DNA from: Litorilinea aerophila
Lineage (GTDB): Bacteria; Chloroflexota; Anaerolineae; Caldilineales; Caldilineaceae
Assembly: GCF_006569185.2 (NCBI RefSeq)
Contig: NZ_VIGC02000011.1
Coordinates: 62,001-126,000 of the forward strand
DNA length: 64,000 bases
Direction: 5' to 3'
The position numbers and the translations under genes are program-made. Below are positions 38,950 through 53,635 of the stretch, piece by piece. A model generated the notes under the pieces. That model did no database searches. It worked only from the letters and a program-made list of their open reading frames with translations, and was not told the origin of the DNA. Each line of letters opens with the position of its first letter. Within the stretch, counting starts at the first letter, position 1.

Positions 38950-40725
38950 TCACGGCCGTTCCAACCAACCCAACAAAACCGGCTCCCTGGCCAACTCCTC
39001 GCCGGCCCGGCTGGGAACGGCGAAATCCCCCCCAAAGGGTTGGAGGCCCACCTCCACCCGGTATCGTCCCGGGCCGGCCCACGTCGGCCAGGAGATCTGA
39101 TACACATCCTGGATCACCACACCCTCGGGCCACCAGTCGGTGCTCCAGCGGCCATAGCCCGGGGAACGCCGCCACTCCCAGACCAGGCTGCCGTCTTCGG
39201 CCACCACCCGCACGACGGTACGCCAGTCCTGGGTGGGCGGCTCCTCGCTGCGCCAGTAGAGGCGGATGGGATCCGTCAATTCCCAGTGGACCAGCGACAG
39301 TTCGCCGAAGCGGATGGGCCGACCTACGGCGGGTACGCTCGCCGGAGGGACGGGCGCCGGCGGCGCCATGCCCGTTCGTATCACCCCCACCAGGCCATAC
39401 ACGCTCAACAGGGAGAGGCCCACAACCAGCGCCCAGGCTAAAACCCCTCTCCCCCTGCCAGGTAGCCAGGCATCCAGGCCCGCCACCCACAACACCGCCA
39501 GCGCCCCCAGGGCCGGGAAAAGGAGTCGCCCCTGATCCGTGCCCAGGGCGACCAGGGAATAGCGCCAGATGCCCAGGGCCACCCCACCCGCAGCCACCAG
39601 CAATAGGCCCAGGACGATCCGCTCCTGATCAGGTCCGCCTCGCCAAAGGCGACGCGCCAGGCCCAGGAGACTCACCAGCGTCAGGAAAGCCAGAAAGCCG
39701 TAGATCCACCCCGCCATGGGCATGTGCCCCGCGCCGCCAAACTTGCCCCAAAAGGAGACAAACCAGCCCTTGAGCAGCCACCCGGTGTCGCTCCAGCCCC
39801 AGGGCGCGGTCCGCTCATCCACCGTCTGCCGCACCAGGGCCATGCCCAGGGGATCACCGTACAGCCGCCAGTTGCGGATGAACCAGGGGCTGGCCAGGGC
39901 CACCGCCGGCACGAAGACGGCCACCAGGCTGCCCAGCCAGCGCCGCCAGGTCTTCCACAGCGTGGCAGCCATGGCCAACCCAGAGGTGGAGGTCGGCCTG
40001 TGGCCAACGGCCGCACCGGCCACCACGGCCAGAGCCACCGCCGGCCACAGCCCCGAGGTGCTGACCTTGGCCAGCAGCCCCAGGCCCAGGGCCAGGGGTG
40101 TCCACCAGCCACTGCGCCACCCCCAGCGGCCGCCAGAGCGAAACAGGGCCAGCCCCCCCCAAAGCGCCAGGGTGCCAAAGAGGGCGGCCGCGTTGTCGTT
40201 GTTCACCGACCCGCCGATGAAATTGAACTCCGGCAGGCAAGCGGCCATCGCCGTGGCCGCCAGCGCCAGGAGCGGCTGGCCCGGCCAGACGGTGGTGGCC
40301 AGGCCATAGATCGCCAGCACGGTGGCGGTGCTCAACAGGACGGACCAAAAGCGGGCCAGGTGGAAGGCCAGGACGCTCTCTCGCCAGGGCCAGGCTTCCA
40401 GGCGGGTGTGCACGAAAAAGTTGGGCGATCCATACGCCGTCGGCTCAATGTGGACATCCGGGTTGGCCCGCAGGAAGTCGAAGCGAGGGCCGGCAGGCAG
40501 CGCCACGAGAGCGGCGGTCCCGTGGTACAGGGGCGGGTGCTTGCTCTGGGTCACCCGGGGCCCCACGGGCAGTTGCCCCTCCTGGGCCAGATAGACCACA
40601 AAGGCCCAGTGGTCGGCCTCGTCGGGTGCCTCGCCCGCCGGGTTGAAGACGCTGTAGCTCCCTGCCAGCAGCAGGTGCAGGGCGGCCAGCAGCACTGCGT
40701 ACAGACGGACTCGTCGGGGGCTCAT
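38950..40725 (-). CDS. GT-C-like polytopic membrane protein (glycosyltransferase candidate)
   Basis: This 591-aa protein has about twelve membrane segments. The first loop holds AGEAPDEADHWAFV, with the acidic D-E pair found at this place in GT-C sugar transferases and DUF2142-type proteins. SKHPPLYH and GRLLFPALGALAV are also typical. The C-terminal 120 residues are a soluble beta-rich domain (LSLVHWELTDPIRLYWRSEEP, then WRTVVRVVAEDGSLVWE). The donor is probably polyprenyl-phosphate sugar; the acceptor is unknown. Its start overlaps the stop of the upstream gene by 4 bp (ATGA). Confidence 0.65.
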   Translation of the reverse strand: MSPRRVRLYAVLLAALHLLLAGSYSVFNPAGEAPDEADHWAFVVYLAQEGQLPVGPRVTQSKHPPLYHGTAALVALPAGPRFDFLRANPDVHIEPTAYGSPNFFVHTRLEAWPWRESVLAFHLARFWSVLLSTATVLAIYGLATTVWPGQPLLALAATAMAACLPEFNFIGGSVNNDNAAALFGTLALWGGLALFRSGGRWGWRSGWWTPLALGLGLLAKVSTSGLWPAVALAVVAGAAVGHRPTSTSGLAMAATLWKTWRRWLGSLVAVFVPAVALASPWFIRNWRLYGDPLGMALVRQTVDERTAPWGWSDTGWLLKGWFVSFWGKFGGAGHMPMAGWIYGFLAFLTLVSLLGLARRLWRGGPDQERIVLGLLLVAAGGVALGIWRYSLVALGTDQGRLLFPALGALAVLWVAGLDAWLPGRGRGVLAWALVVGLSLLSVYGLVGVIRTGMAPPAPVPPASVPAVGRPIRFGELSLVHWELTDPIRLYWRSEEPPTQDWRTVVRVVAEDGSLVWEWRRSPGYGRWSTDWWPEGVVIQDVYQISWPTWAGPGRYRVEVGLQPFGGDFAVPSRAGEELAREPVLLGWLERP

Positions 40726-42962
40726 GGGCGAACCTCCACCTGCCCGATGGCCAGCCGGGGCGTTGGATGGCCGACCGGCTGGAGCGGAGCCTCGGGCTGG
40801 CCCGGCGGATAGAGCCCCACGTACACCGTGTAGGTGCCCGGCGCCAGGTCGGCCGGCACAGGCACCTGGTGCTCATAGACCAGCACCTGACCCGGCAGCC
40901 AGCGCTCCGCCGGCGTGTACAGCCCGGCCAACGGCTCATCCCGCTGGGCCACCATCTCGCCACCTGCATCCACCAGGTGCACGAAGGTGGTCAATGGCTG
41001 CCCCCCCTCCTGGACGGACCAGAAGAGCCGGACGGACAGAAGATCCCCAGGGCCAGCCGCCCCGATGACGGCACCTTCCAGCCGCACCGGTCCATAGTTC
41101 ACCCCCACTGCAACGGGATGAACTGCCCGGGCGAACCAGCCCAGGCCATCGCCCACCAGCAACAGCACAAAGGCCAGCCCGAAGACCAGCTCCAACGGAC
41201 GCCGTCGTCCGGCCAGCAGGGCCACGACCAGGCCGCCCAGGCTGCTACAGGCCAGCCCCAACAGCACCGCCGGCGTGGGCGTCCAGCGGAGGTCCAGGCG
41301 GTGGTTGCCGGCCGGGACGTCTACCGCCAGGAGTGCCAGGGGGCCGTCTGGCTGAACCTCCACGGGACGGCCATCCAGGCGCACCTGCCAGGCCGGATAA
41401 AAAAACTGGTGAAAGCGCAGGGTAAAGTCTTGGGCTGCCGTGACGAGCCAGCTCCCCCCCAGATAGGGCTGCTGGAGAGGCTCGGCGCGCCAGGAGACAG
41501 GGTCCACCTGGAGCTGCTCCTCCTGGGGAACCGTGGGCGCCCGGCCCACTGCCCACCGGGCCTCCTGAACCCAGCGGGGCAGAAATTCGGCCGTCCAGGT
41601 GGCGCCCACCTGGCCATGGTCGGCATCGAACTGCCACATCTGTTCTCGAGTGAGCAGCGCCGGGGTGTAGGGAGCCGGCTGAGGGCTCAGCCCGGCCAGG
41701 GCATACCAGACCCCGTAGACACCCACCACCGCCGCAGCCAGGAGTCCTCCCCCACGTCGCAGCCCTGGGGTCAGCCGCCAGCCTGCCTCCAGGAGCAGCG
41801 CCGCGCACCAGGCAAAAGCCGGCGCCAGCAGGGTCTGCCAGCGCCAGGGGAACTGCAGCTTCTCCAGGACCGCGCTCCCCAGCATCCACAGGGGCGCGCT
41901 GGCCCCGGTGGTCAGAAACAGGGAGAGGCCGGCGATCCCCAAAGCCGTGGCCAGGGCGCCCCGGCCGGGCACAGACGCCCCCATGCCCAGGACGCCCAGG
42001 GCCAGAATCAGGGTGGGAAGCAGATAGGAAGGTGCAGGCACCGTGGCCGCGGCGGCATCCGGATAGGGATAGCGCCACAGGCCGGCCCACAGCTCCCGCC
42101 AACCTGCGAAATGGCGGACGAAGCCCGCGTCGGGGGGGCTGCTTCCCAGGGAGACCCAGGGGACTTCCAGCACCGCGGGCAACAGCTGCACCCCGGCGAG
42201 GGCCACCCCCATGATCACCGGTCCGCCCAGGGCCATCCCCACCCGCCAGAATCGGGCCCAGGATCCCTCCCCAGCAGAGGACCACAGCCGGGCGGCTGCC
42301 AGCACAGGAAAGAGCAATCCGGCCATCATCACAGCCATCAAAGCCGTCAGGTTGTGGGTCAGGAAAAGGCCGGCCCAGGCCAGGCTGAGCCAGAGGAAGA
42401 CGGGCCGACGGAACAGGGAATGCTCGCCCTCCGTCGCCCGCAGGAGCCGACAGGTCAGCCCGGCGATGAGGGGCAGCCAGAGGAAAGCCGCAAACTCAGG
42501 CAGGGCGCCCCGGATGAACAGGTCGTAGAGGCGGTAGGGGAAGGCCAGGTAGAGGAGAGCCCCCCAGAGGGCCACGGCAGGCCGACACCAGCAGCGCAAC
42601 AGGGCGATCATGGCCAGGCCGGACAGGCCATACCAGAGGGCCAGACCCAGCCGGGTGGCGCTGAGCAGGTCCAGGCCGGCCAGGTGGAAGAGCGCCGGCC
42701 CGTAGTAAAAGGCCGGCGCATAGAAGTTCAAGACGGGATACCCATAGCCAAAGGCGAAGTCTGGAAACCAGCGGGGCCACAGGACGCCCATGGAAAGCGC
42801 CTCGGCCAGGGCCCGCACCCGATGCAGATGGAAGAGGCCATCCGGCGTCTCTGGCCAGGACGCCGTACTCCAGAAAAGGGCGAGGCCGGCGCCCAGGCAC
42901 AAAGCCACATAACCCACCCGACGACGCCAGGCCGGGCCAGGGGCGACGGTGAAGGCTTGCAT
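40722..42962 (-). CDS. Large membrane protein (PTPS-related/YfhO-like) with beta-rich C-terminus
   Basis: This 746-aa protein has about 12-13 membrane segments up to residue 410, then a short soluble stretch, two more hydrophobic helices around 560-610 and a terminal beta module. The N-terminal loop ETPDGLFHLHRVRALAEAL, with FAFGYGYPVLNFYAPAFYY, matches polytopic GT-C relatives annotated as PTPS-related or YfhO-like. The terminal module (VRLFWSVQEG, FVHLVDAGGEMVAQRDEP, W-LPGQV, LAPGTYTVYVGLYPP) resembles the repeated module of the protein at 5463-8342. It starts 9 bp after lysS. The function is probably in cell-surface glycan assembly. Confidence 0.6.
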   Translation of the reverse strand: MQAFTVAPGPAWRRRVGYVALCLGAGLALFWSTASWPETPDGLFHLHRVRALAEALSMGVLWPRWFPDFAFGYGYPVLNFYAPAFYYGPALFHLAGLDLLSATRLGLALWYGLSGLAMIALLRCWCRPAVALWGALLYLAFPYRLYDLFIRGALPEFAAFLWLPLIAGLTCRLLRATEGEHSLFRRPVFLWLSLAWAGLFLTHNLTALMAVMMAGLLFPVLAAARLWSSAGEGSWARFWRVGMALGGPVIMGVALAGVQLLPAVLEVPWVSLGSSPPDAGFVRHFAGWRELWAGLWRYPYPDAAAATVPAPSYLLPTLILALGVLGMGASVPGRGALATALGIAGLSLFLTTGASAPLWMLGSAVLEKLQFPWRWQTLLAPAFAWCAALLLEAGWRLTPGLRRGGGLLAAAVVGVYGVWYALAGLSPQPAPYTPALLTREQMWQFDADHGQVGATWTAEFLPRWVQEARWAVGRAPTVPQEEQLQVDPVSWRAEPLQQPYLGGSWLVTAAQDFTLRFHQFFYPAWQVRLDGRPVEVQPDGPLALLAVDVPAGNHRLDLRWTPTPAVLLGLACSSLGGLVVALLAGRRRPLELVFGLAFVLLLVGDGLGWFARAVHPVAVGVNYGPVRLEGAVIGAAGPGDLLSVRLFWSVQEGGQPLTTFVHLVDAGGEMVAQRDEPLAGLYTPAERWLPGQVLVYEHQVPVPADLAPGTYTVYVGLYPPGQPEAPLQPVGHPTPRLAIGQVEVRP

Positions 42963-42971
42963 CGCGGACGG

Positions 42972-44543
<1,572 letters not shown>

Positions 44544-44574
44544 GCGGCAGTTCCCTTTTCAGGCTTGAATCCAC

Positions 44575-44613
44575 TGCAAAAGCCACAGATTTCACACTCC
44601 GTGGCTTTTGGCA
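44575..44613 (-). other. Intergenic hairpin between greA and lysS
   Basis: CAAAAGCCAC (44577-44586) pairs perfectly with GTGGCTTTTG (44601-44610). On the minus strand it follows the greA stop by about 13 nt but has no T-run, so it may be a weak terminator, an attenuator or an RNA-processing site. Confidence 0.5.
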
Positions 44614-44625
44614 GTCAGGAAGGCT

Positions 44626-45102
44626 TTATTCGATCTTCAAGATTTCAAAGACGATTTCACCGCCAGGAGAATTGACTGTGACCGATTCGCCTACCTTCTT
44701 GCCCAGCAAGGCCTTGCCGATGGGGCTCTGGTTGCTGATGCGGCCATTGGCAGGGTCGGCTTCCAGCGAACCGACGATGGTGTAGGTCTCTTCGTAATCG
44801 GTCCCCACTTCCCGCACGATGACTGTGCGGCCCAGGGCAATTTCATCCGCTGGCTGGGCGGATTCATCAATCACCTGGGCATTTTTGAGGATGTTTTCCA
44901 GCTCTCGGATGCGGCCTTCCAGGAAGCCTTGGGCCGTTTTGGCCTCATCGTAGCCGGCGTTTTCGCTGATATCGCCTTCCGCCTTGGCATCAGCGATCAT
45001 CTGGGCCACTTCCTTACGCCGCACCGTCGTCAAATATTCGAGTTCCTCCTTGATCTTCTGGAGTCCCTCAGCAGTCAGGTAGACAGGCTTGTTCGTACTC
45101 AT
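44626..45102 (-). CDS. greA: Transcription elongation factor GreA
   Basis: This 158-aa protein has the normal GreA length and both domains. The N-terminal coiled coil carries the acidic tip (ADAKAEGDISENAGYDEAK) that enters the RNA polymerase channel and activates transcript cleavage. The C-terminal FKBP-like domain includes YTIVGSLEADPANGRISNQSPIGKALLG. It rescues backtracked polymerase. It is the first gene of the greA-lysS group. Confidence 0.97.
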   Translation of the reverse strand: MSTNKPVYLTAEGLQKIKEELEYLTTVRRKEVAQMIADAKAEGDISENAGYDEAKTAQGFLEGRIRELENILKNAQVIDESAQPADEIALGRTVIVREVGTDYEETYTIVGSLEADPANGRISNQSPIGKALLGKKVGESVTVNSPGGEIVFEILKIE

Positions 45103-45771
45103 GGCGATCTTCTCTCTCCACTACAATCTCTCGCAAATACCACGGCGGAAATCGGTCCGCACACACACCCATGGATGCCCACGCTGGATTCCCGCCGGGA
45201 TTTGCTGCAATCTGACAACCCTGCCGACACGGTACCTTGCCCGGAATCGGTCATGCCCTCGTGTTCGGCACATGAAACAAACAACATCAAGCAAACAAAC
45301 GCAGGTCCATGGGACCGCTTTCATGGCGTCTTTAAAACGGGACGCCCGACCGGAAAGGTTCCTGTACAGTGCAGCCATGAAAAACACCGCCGAATTCCGG
45401 CGGCGCGTGCGGTTCGCTGGGTTCACACCAGGCCAGGCCCATCTACCGCCACCTAAACGCCTAACCGCTCCCCACAGGTTCGCCTGCAAAGCTGGCAACT
45501 TCAATGGTGACGATGGAAATGGACGGGGCCGCACACATGGGAAATGGACGAAAGTAATCGGCCGACCTGTCCTGTCGGACAGATCGGCTATCCGTCTAAC
45601 ATAGCAAAACCCGGCAGAAATTCTGCAGAACCCCATCTGTGGGAAACATGCGAGCGAATTTCTGCCGGCCAATTTCTACCGTGGTGCTCCCATTAACATG
45701 TGATAGTATAATCCATATCAACCAATTTGCCAAATCCACGCCAAGGAGCCCAAGGAGCCCAACGAGCCAAC
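45103..45771. other. 669-bp divergent intergenic region with two inverted repeats
   Basis: No convincing gene lies between greA and the methyltransferase gene. CCGACCTGTCC/GGACAGATCGG forms an 11-bp dyad with one mismatch at 45562-45587. CCGGCAGAAATTC (45611-45623) is the exact inverse of 45656-45668. A TATAAT at 45707-45712 can serve the methyltransferase gene. Just before that gene CAAGGAGCC is repeated directly (45742-45760). Confidence 0.55.
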
Positions 45772-46539
45772 ATGGATGCCCAGACCTTTGACCGCTTTGC
45801 GCCATTTTACGACCAGGACTATCGCCACTATGACGAGGATCTGCCCCTCCTGGTGGACCTTGCCCAGGAGTGCGGGGACCCGGTGCTGGAGCTGGGCTGC
45901 GGCACGGGCCGGGTGGCCATGGCCCTGGCCGCGGCCGGATGTCAGGTGACGGGGGTCGATCTCAGCCCAGCCCTGCTGGCCGTGGCCCGGCGAAAGCTGG
46001 CCGACTCGCCCTTCGCCGGGCAGGTTCAGCTGGTCCAGGATGACCTGCGCCACTGCACCCTGGAGCGCCAGGACTTCGCCTTCGCCTGCTGTGTCAGCAA
46101 CACGCTGATGCACTTTACCACGCCGGAATCACAGATGGACGTACTGCGCAACGCCCACCGCCATCTGCGCAGCGGCGGTCGCCTCTTCCTGGCCCTCTTC
46201 AATCCGGATGTCCGCCGCCTGACCGAGGTCAACGGCCTGATGGAACTGGCCGACCGCTGGGAAGACGAAGAGGCCGGTACTTCGGTCATCAAATGGAGCG
46301 TGCGCACCGTAGACTGGGCCGCGCAACTGCAGGACACCCTCTTCATCTACGAAGAGCTGCTGGCCGACGGCTCCGTACGCCGGACGGCCTGCCCGTTCAC
46401 CCTGCGCTTCCTCTGGCAGCACGAGGCCGAGCTGATGCTCCAGGCCGCTGGCTTCCAGGTAGAAGCGGTCTGGGGCGATTACGAATGCAGCCCCTACGAC
46501 GATCAGGCGGAATCTCTTCTCCTGTTGGCCCAGAAGTAG
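45772..46539 (+). CDS. Class I SAM-dependent methyltransferase
   Basis: This 255-aa protein has the SAM-binding motif VLELGCGTGRVAMALAAAG (about residues 38-56), the acidic GVDLSP after strand 2, QDDLRH and the later FALPLF-like strand (GGRLFLALFNPD). The C-terminal half has a beta-rich stretch (LQDTLFIYEELLADGSVRRT) and ends with the common QAAGFQVEAVWGDYE pattern. The substrate is unknown. ATG 45772 is preferred over TTG 45727, whose extra residues would come from a repeat. Confidence 0.9.
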   Translation: MDAQTFDRFAPFYDQDYRHYDEDLPLLVDLAQECGDPVLELGCGTGRVAMALAAAGCQVTGVDLSPALLAVARRKLADSPFAGQVQLVQDDLRHCTLERQDFAFACCVSNTLMHFTTPESQMDVLRNAHRHLRSGGRLFLALFNPDVRRLTEVNGLMELADRWEDEEAGTSVIKWSVRTVDWAAQLQDTLFIYEELLADGSVRRTACPFTLRFLWQHEAELMLQAAGFQVEAVWGDYECSPYDDQAESLLLLAQK

Positions 46540-46600
46540 GATGGCGTCGCATCGAAGGATGCTCACTCCGCGAATGGGCAACCATCGCAAAGGGTTGAAT
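46540..46600 (+). repeat. Dispersed repeat fragment
   Basis: GAAGGATGCTCACTCCGCG followed by CAACCATCGC matches the stretch at 5022-5055 in the long MITE-like element (GAGGATGTTCACTCCGCCC, then CCACCATCGC). Terminal repeats are not seen here, so this is probably a decayed fragment. Confidence 0.4.
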
Positions 46601-46687
46601 CCGTGCCATTCGTGGCCTTTAGCGGCAGCAGCAGATTGTGCATTGTGGAACAAATGGTGGCCAGCTCACGTTGTATGAGCCGTGGGA

Positions 46688-46696
46688 TGGTATAAT
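46688..46696 (+). promoter_or_regulatory. Extended -10 promoter of the small His-rich gene
   Basis: TGGTATAAT is a perfect extended -10, 119 bp before ATG 46816. TTGTAT at 46671 is too close (14-bp spacer) to be an ideal -35. Confidence 0.55.
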
Positions 46697-46815
46697 GATC
46701 CCCGTGAAGGTCAGGGCGGCCGGAAGTCAGGATGACAGCGTCCATCCGGTTCCGCCCCTGATCCGTGGATGCCAACGTAGATGCACTTTAACACCAAAGA
46801 TTGGAGTGACAGACC

Positions 46816-47040
46816 ATGTACGCCAATGAGAACCTGATGGTCATGTTGAACCTGGGTCGAGATCAGTATGAAGAGCGCCTTCGGGAGGCCGAAGCCCGTC
46901 GGCGTGTCGCCCGGTTCACTCCTGCCGGGGAATCCTGGTGGGATCAGTTGCAGCTTCACCTGGCCGATTGGCTCATCGCCGCAGGCCAGCGGATGAAGCG
47001 GACCCATGGCCACGGCCACTCCCACCCCGCCTCTGCCTGA
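46816..47040 (+). CDS. Small protein of unknown function with His-rich tail
   Basis: This 74-aa protein is not recognised. It starts MYANENLMVMLNLGRDQYEERLREAEARRR, a likely amphipathic helix, has a Trp pair (GESWWDQLQLHLADW) and ends with RTHGHGHSHPASA, a short His-rich tail that could bind metal. GGAG lies 10 bp before ATG 46816 and an extended -10 promoter precedes it, so it is probably expressed. The 408 bp that follow up to the nrdJ end contain only a terminator. Confidence 0.6.
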   Translation: MYANENLMVMLNLGRDQYEERLREAEARRRVARFTPAGESWWDQLQLHLADWLIAAGQRMKRTHGHGHSHPASA

Positions 47041-47383
47041 CACCAGGACAGATCGCCCGGCCCCATGCCGGAGCGGGTGGGTCAAGGTGGGTGGCACGTG
47101 ATGGAGATCCCGGCAACGACGTCGGTTCCGATGAAAAAAAGCTTTCCGGCCATGATGGCCGGCTCGATCCCGACCGTTCCCATCGGCAGAGGGATCGAAG
47201 GTTGAACTAGAAATAACGAAATAAACCGTCTAAAAACAAATACAGCCAGTCGAAGTACACAATTCAAATACCATGGTCAAATACCATGGCTGCAGAAATG
47301 GCCCGGCCGGCCCCAAGGGCGCCGGACAAAGAGGCCCGGTAGCCTACCGGCCAGAGGCCAGCAGTGAACCTGGTTCGTAAATC

Positions 47384-47411
47384 AAAGGGGTGCCCGCTTG
47401 GGCACCCCTTT
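47384..47411 (-). terminator. Terminator downstream of nrdJ
   Basis: AAAGGGGTGCCC (47384-47395) and GGGCACCCCTTT (47400-47411) are perfectly complementary around a 4-nt loop. It lies 38 bp beyond the nrdJ stop. A-rich and T-rich flanks are short, and it may work in both directions. Confidence 0.75.
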
Positions 47412-47448
47412 CTGCTTGTTTCTAGCTGGTGGCCTGCTTGTCGCCTCG

Positions 47449-51288
<3,840 letters not shown>

Positions 51289-51391
51289 GAATGCGCTCTC
51301 CTATGAGACCTTCTTCCGATGGAACTCCGATGGGGCTCCAATCAAACCCTGATGGGCCCTCACACAGAATGTTTCACCTGGCATCCGCCCC

Positions 51392-51835
51392 TCAGCGCCC
51401 CATGAGCCGATCGATCTCGGCCCGGAGCTCGTTCAGGTCGTTGATGTCCAGGTAGACGCTGGCAAAACGGATATAGGCCACCTGGTCCACCTGGGAGAGG
51501 TGATCCAGCACCAGATTGCCGATGACGCTGCTGGGCACCTCGGCCCGGCCCAGGCTGTGAAGCGCCTCCTCGATCTGCACCACCATGTGCTCGATGGTGT
51601 CGCTGCTGATGGGGCGCTTGGTGGCCGCGATCTGGATGCCGGACAGCAGCTTTTGCCGTTCGTACGGCTCACGCCGGCCGTCGCTCTTCACCACCAGCAG
51701 GCTGGCCGCCACGTGCTCATAGGTGGTGAAACGCTGGCCACAGTGATCGCAGCGCCGACGTCGGCGAATGCTCTCACCGGCCTCTCGGGTGTCGATCACT
51801 CGATGTTGGGTGTGCCCACAGTGGGGACAGCGCAT
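51392..51835 (-). CDS. nrdR: Transcriptional repressor NrdR
   Basis: This 147-aa protein has the NrdR layout: a zinc ribbon ([40 protein letters not shown], two CxxC pairs) and an ATP-cone ([29 protein letters not shown]). It senses the ATP/dATP balance and represses ribonucleotide reductase genes. ATG 51835 is the start; longer frames lack the zinc ribbon start. It is transcribed ahead of nrdJ, and paired NrdR-box-like sites lie in its own leader, indicating autoregulation. Confidence 0.95.
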   Translation of the reverse strand: MRCPHCGHTQHRVIDTREAGESIRRRRRCDHCGQRFTTYEHVAASLLVVKSDGRREPYERQKLLSGIQIAATKRPISSDTIEHMVVQIEEALHSLGRAEVPSSVIGNLVLDHLSQVDQVAYIRFASVYLDINDLNELRAEIDRLMGR

Positions 51836-51980
51836 AGGCAGACTCTCTCGCTCTACAGTTCCCGTATGAGTTCCCGTGTGCGTCGCCGGATGGTGACGTG
51901 ATCCAGAAGATGGAAAATCGCGGCAAAAAAACCAGCCCATCTGGAAGGGAACATCAATCCACCAAGATGGGCTCCCAGCC

Positions 51981-52021
51981 CCACATATAGTACTTTTGTT
52001 GTAGGTGCATACTATATGTAG
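51981..52021 (-). promoter_or_regulatory. Two NrdR-box-like sites, 31 bp centre to centre
   Basis: CTATATGTAG (52012-52021, plus strand) and CTATATGTGG (51990-51981, minus strand) each match the core of the known NrdR box (CwATATaTwG) at 8-9 of 10 positions. Their centres are 31 bp apart, three helical turns, the arrangement known for NrdR operators. They lie just downstream of the predicted start of the nrdR-nrdJ transcript. Confidence 0.75.
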
Positions 52022-52037
52022 CGTCAGGCAGGGCCAA

Positions 52038-52066
52038 AGTATAGCACAGATCGGGGGCCCTGGCAA
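52038..52066 (-). promoter_or_regulatory. Promoter of nrdR-nrdJ
   Basis: On the minus strand TTGCCA (52066-52061), a 17-bp spacer and TATACT (52043-52038) preceded by TGC give a sigma70 promoter with extended -10. The predicted start near 52031 puts the NrdR boxes at about +10 and +41. Confidence 0.65.
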
Positions 52067-52139
52067 ATGCCAAACAAGTGTTCTGCCAGGGCAATTTCAC
52101 CGAAAAGGGGCGCCAGCGCGAAATTTTAAGGTTGGGTAA

Positions 52140-52280
52140 GGAAGAGGGGAGGGATGGGGGGATAGGGGATTGAGGGATTGGGTAATTGGGTGACTGGGTG
52201 ATTGGGGGGGGCAGGCATACAACCCACCTCATCCCCCAATCACCCAATCCCCGATTCTCTAATCCCCCAATTCCCCGGTC
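52140..52280 (+). repeat. Inverted simple-sequence repeat (GGGATTG / CAATCCC)
   Basis: The left side is a run of related 7-8-bp units (GGGATTG, GGGTAATT, GGGTGACT, GGGTGATT). The right side is its inverse (CCCCCAATCACCCAATCCCC). The best stem is GGGTGATTGGGGG (52196-52208) with CCCCCAATCACCC (52233-52245). It lies between the ftsZ stop and the nrdR promoter and may end the dcw transcript. The frames through it are not coding. Confidence 0.65.
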
Positions 52281-52291
52281 ACCAAACTCCT

Positions 52292-53419
52292 TCAGCGGCC
52301 GTTGCTGCGGGAGCGGCGCAGGAAGGAGGGGATGTCCAGGTCATCCCGGTCAAAGGTACGGACCTTGTAGTCCCGGCTGCGGCTCTCCTGGCGGGTGGCC
52401 CGGGGCCGGGGTTCGTAATCGGGCTCTTCGTAGCTGAGCAGGTCGCCGTCGTTGGCGCGGTCGAAACCCGTGGCGATGACCGTCAGGTTGATGGTCTCCT
52501 TCATCTCTGGGTCGATCACAGCGCCAAAGATGATGTTGGCCTCGGGGTGGGCATTGGCCCGGATGATTTCTGCCGCCTCGTTCACCTCGAAGAGGCTCAT
52601 GTCTTCGCCGCCCTTGATGTTGAACAGGATGGCCCGCGCCCCCTCGATGGAGACATCCAACAGGGCACTGTGGATGGCCTGCTCGGCAGCCTCCCGGGCC
52701 CGGTTCTCGCCCGTACCCCGGCCAATGGCCATCAGCGCGGCGCCGCCCTCCAGCATCACCGAACGCACGTCGGCAAAGTCCAGGTTGATCAACCCGGGGA
52801 TGGTGATCAGCTCGCTGATGCCCTGGATGCCCTGGCGCAGGACGTCGTCCGCAGTGCGGAAGGCCTGGTTGATGCCCATCTTTTTGTCCACAATCTGGAG
52901 CAGACGATCGTTGGGGATCACGATCAGGGTGTCCACATTCTCGGCCAGCTGGGCCAGGGCCGACTCGGCCGTGCGTCGCCGCTGGGATCCCTCGAAGGTG
53001 AAGGGCCGGGTGACCACGCCGATGGTCAGGGCGCCCAGCTCCCGGGCCACCGCGGCGATGATGGGCGAGGCGCCGGAGCCGGTGCCGCCCCCCATGCCCG
53101 CGGTGACAAAGACCATATCCGCCCCTTCCAGGATCTCTTTGATATCTTCCCGGCTCTCCTCGGCAGCCCGCTGGCCGATCTCCGGGTTGCCGCCCGAACC
53201 CAGCCCCTTGGTCAGCTTGTCGCCGATGCGCAGGCGCTGGGGCGCGCTGGAAAGCATCAGGGCCTGGGCGTCGGTGTTGACCGCGATGAACTCCACGCCC
53301 TGGATCCCTTCTTCGATCATCCGATTGACGGCATTCTGGCCGCCGCCACCCACACCGACCACCTTGATCTTGGCGAAGTTCTCCACAAATTGCGGCTGTG
53401 AATTACTGGTACGCGCCAT
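52292..53419 (-). CDS. ftsZ: Cell division protein FtsZ
   Basis: This 375-aa tubulin-like GTPase forms the division ring. It has [19 protein letters not shown] at the start, the tubulin signature [15 protein letters not shown] for GTP binding, and [11 protein letters not shown] with the T7 loop Asp. The C-terminal tail is Arg-rich and ends [14 protein letters not shown], where the short DIPxFLR peptide is the conserved docking site for FtsA and other partners. ATG 53419 has AAGGAG upstream; GTG 53443 is in frame but contains that site. It is the last gene of the dcw cluster. Confidence 0.97.
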   Translation of the reverse strand: MARTSNSQPQFVENFAKIKVVGVGGGGQNAVNRMIEEGIQGVEFIAVNTDAQALMLSSAPQRLRIGDKLTKGLGSGGNPEIGQRAAEESREDIKEILEGADMVFVTAGMGGGTGSGASPIIAAVARELGALTIGVVTRPFTFEGSQRRRTAESALAQLAENVDTLIVIPNDRLLQIVDKKMGINQAFRTADDVLRQGIQGISELITIPGLINLDFADVRSVMLEGGAALMAIGRGTGENRAREAAEQAIHSALLDVSIEGARAILFNIKGGEDMSLFEVNEAAEIIRANAHPEANIIFGAVIDPEMKETINLTVIATGFDRANDGDLLSYEEPDYEPRPRATRQESRSRDYKVRTFDRDDLDIPSFLRRSRSNGR

Positions 53420-53635
53420 AAATTGCTTGCTCCTTGTCTGCACGAGAAATCAATGCGAAGCCCAGTCCTACATTCTCTCCTGAATGATGACGATCCCCAG
53501 GGCAGCACGCGGGATCCAGAACGCCCTGGCCGGATGCCGCCCCCTCCCTCCTCATATCAACACATATCAACCCTATGTCAACGGCTCCGTCGACGCCCAC
53601 CGCATGGCTCAGCCTGCCATGGGGCCGGGAACCGC

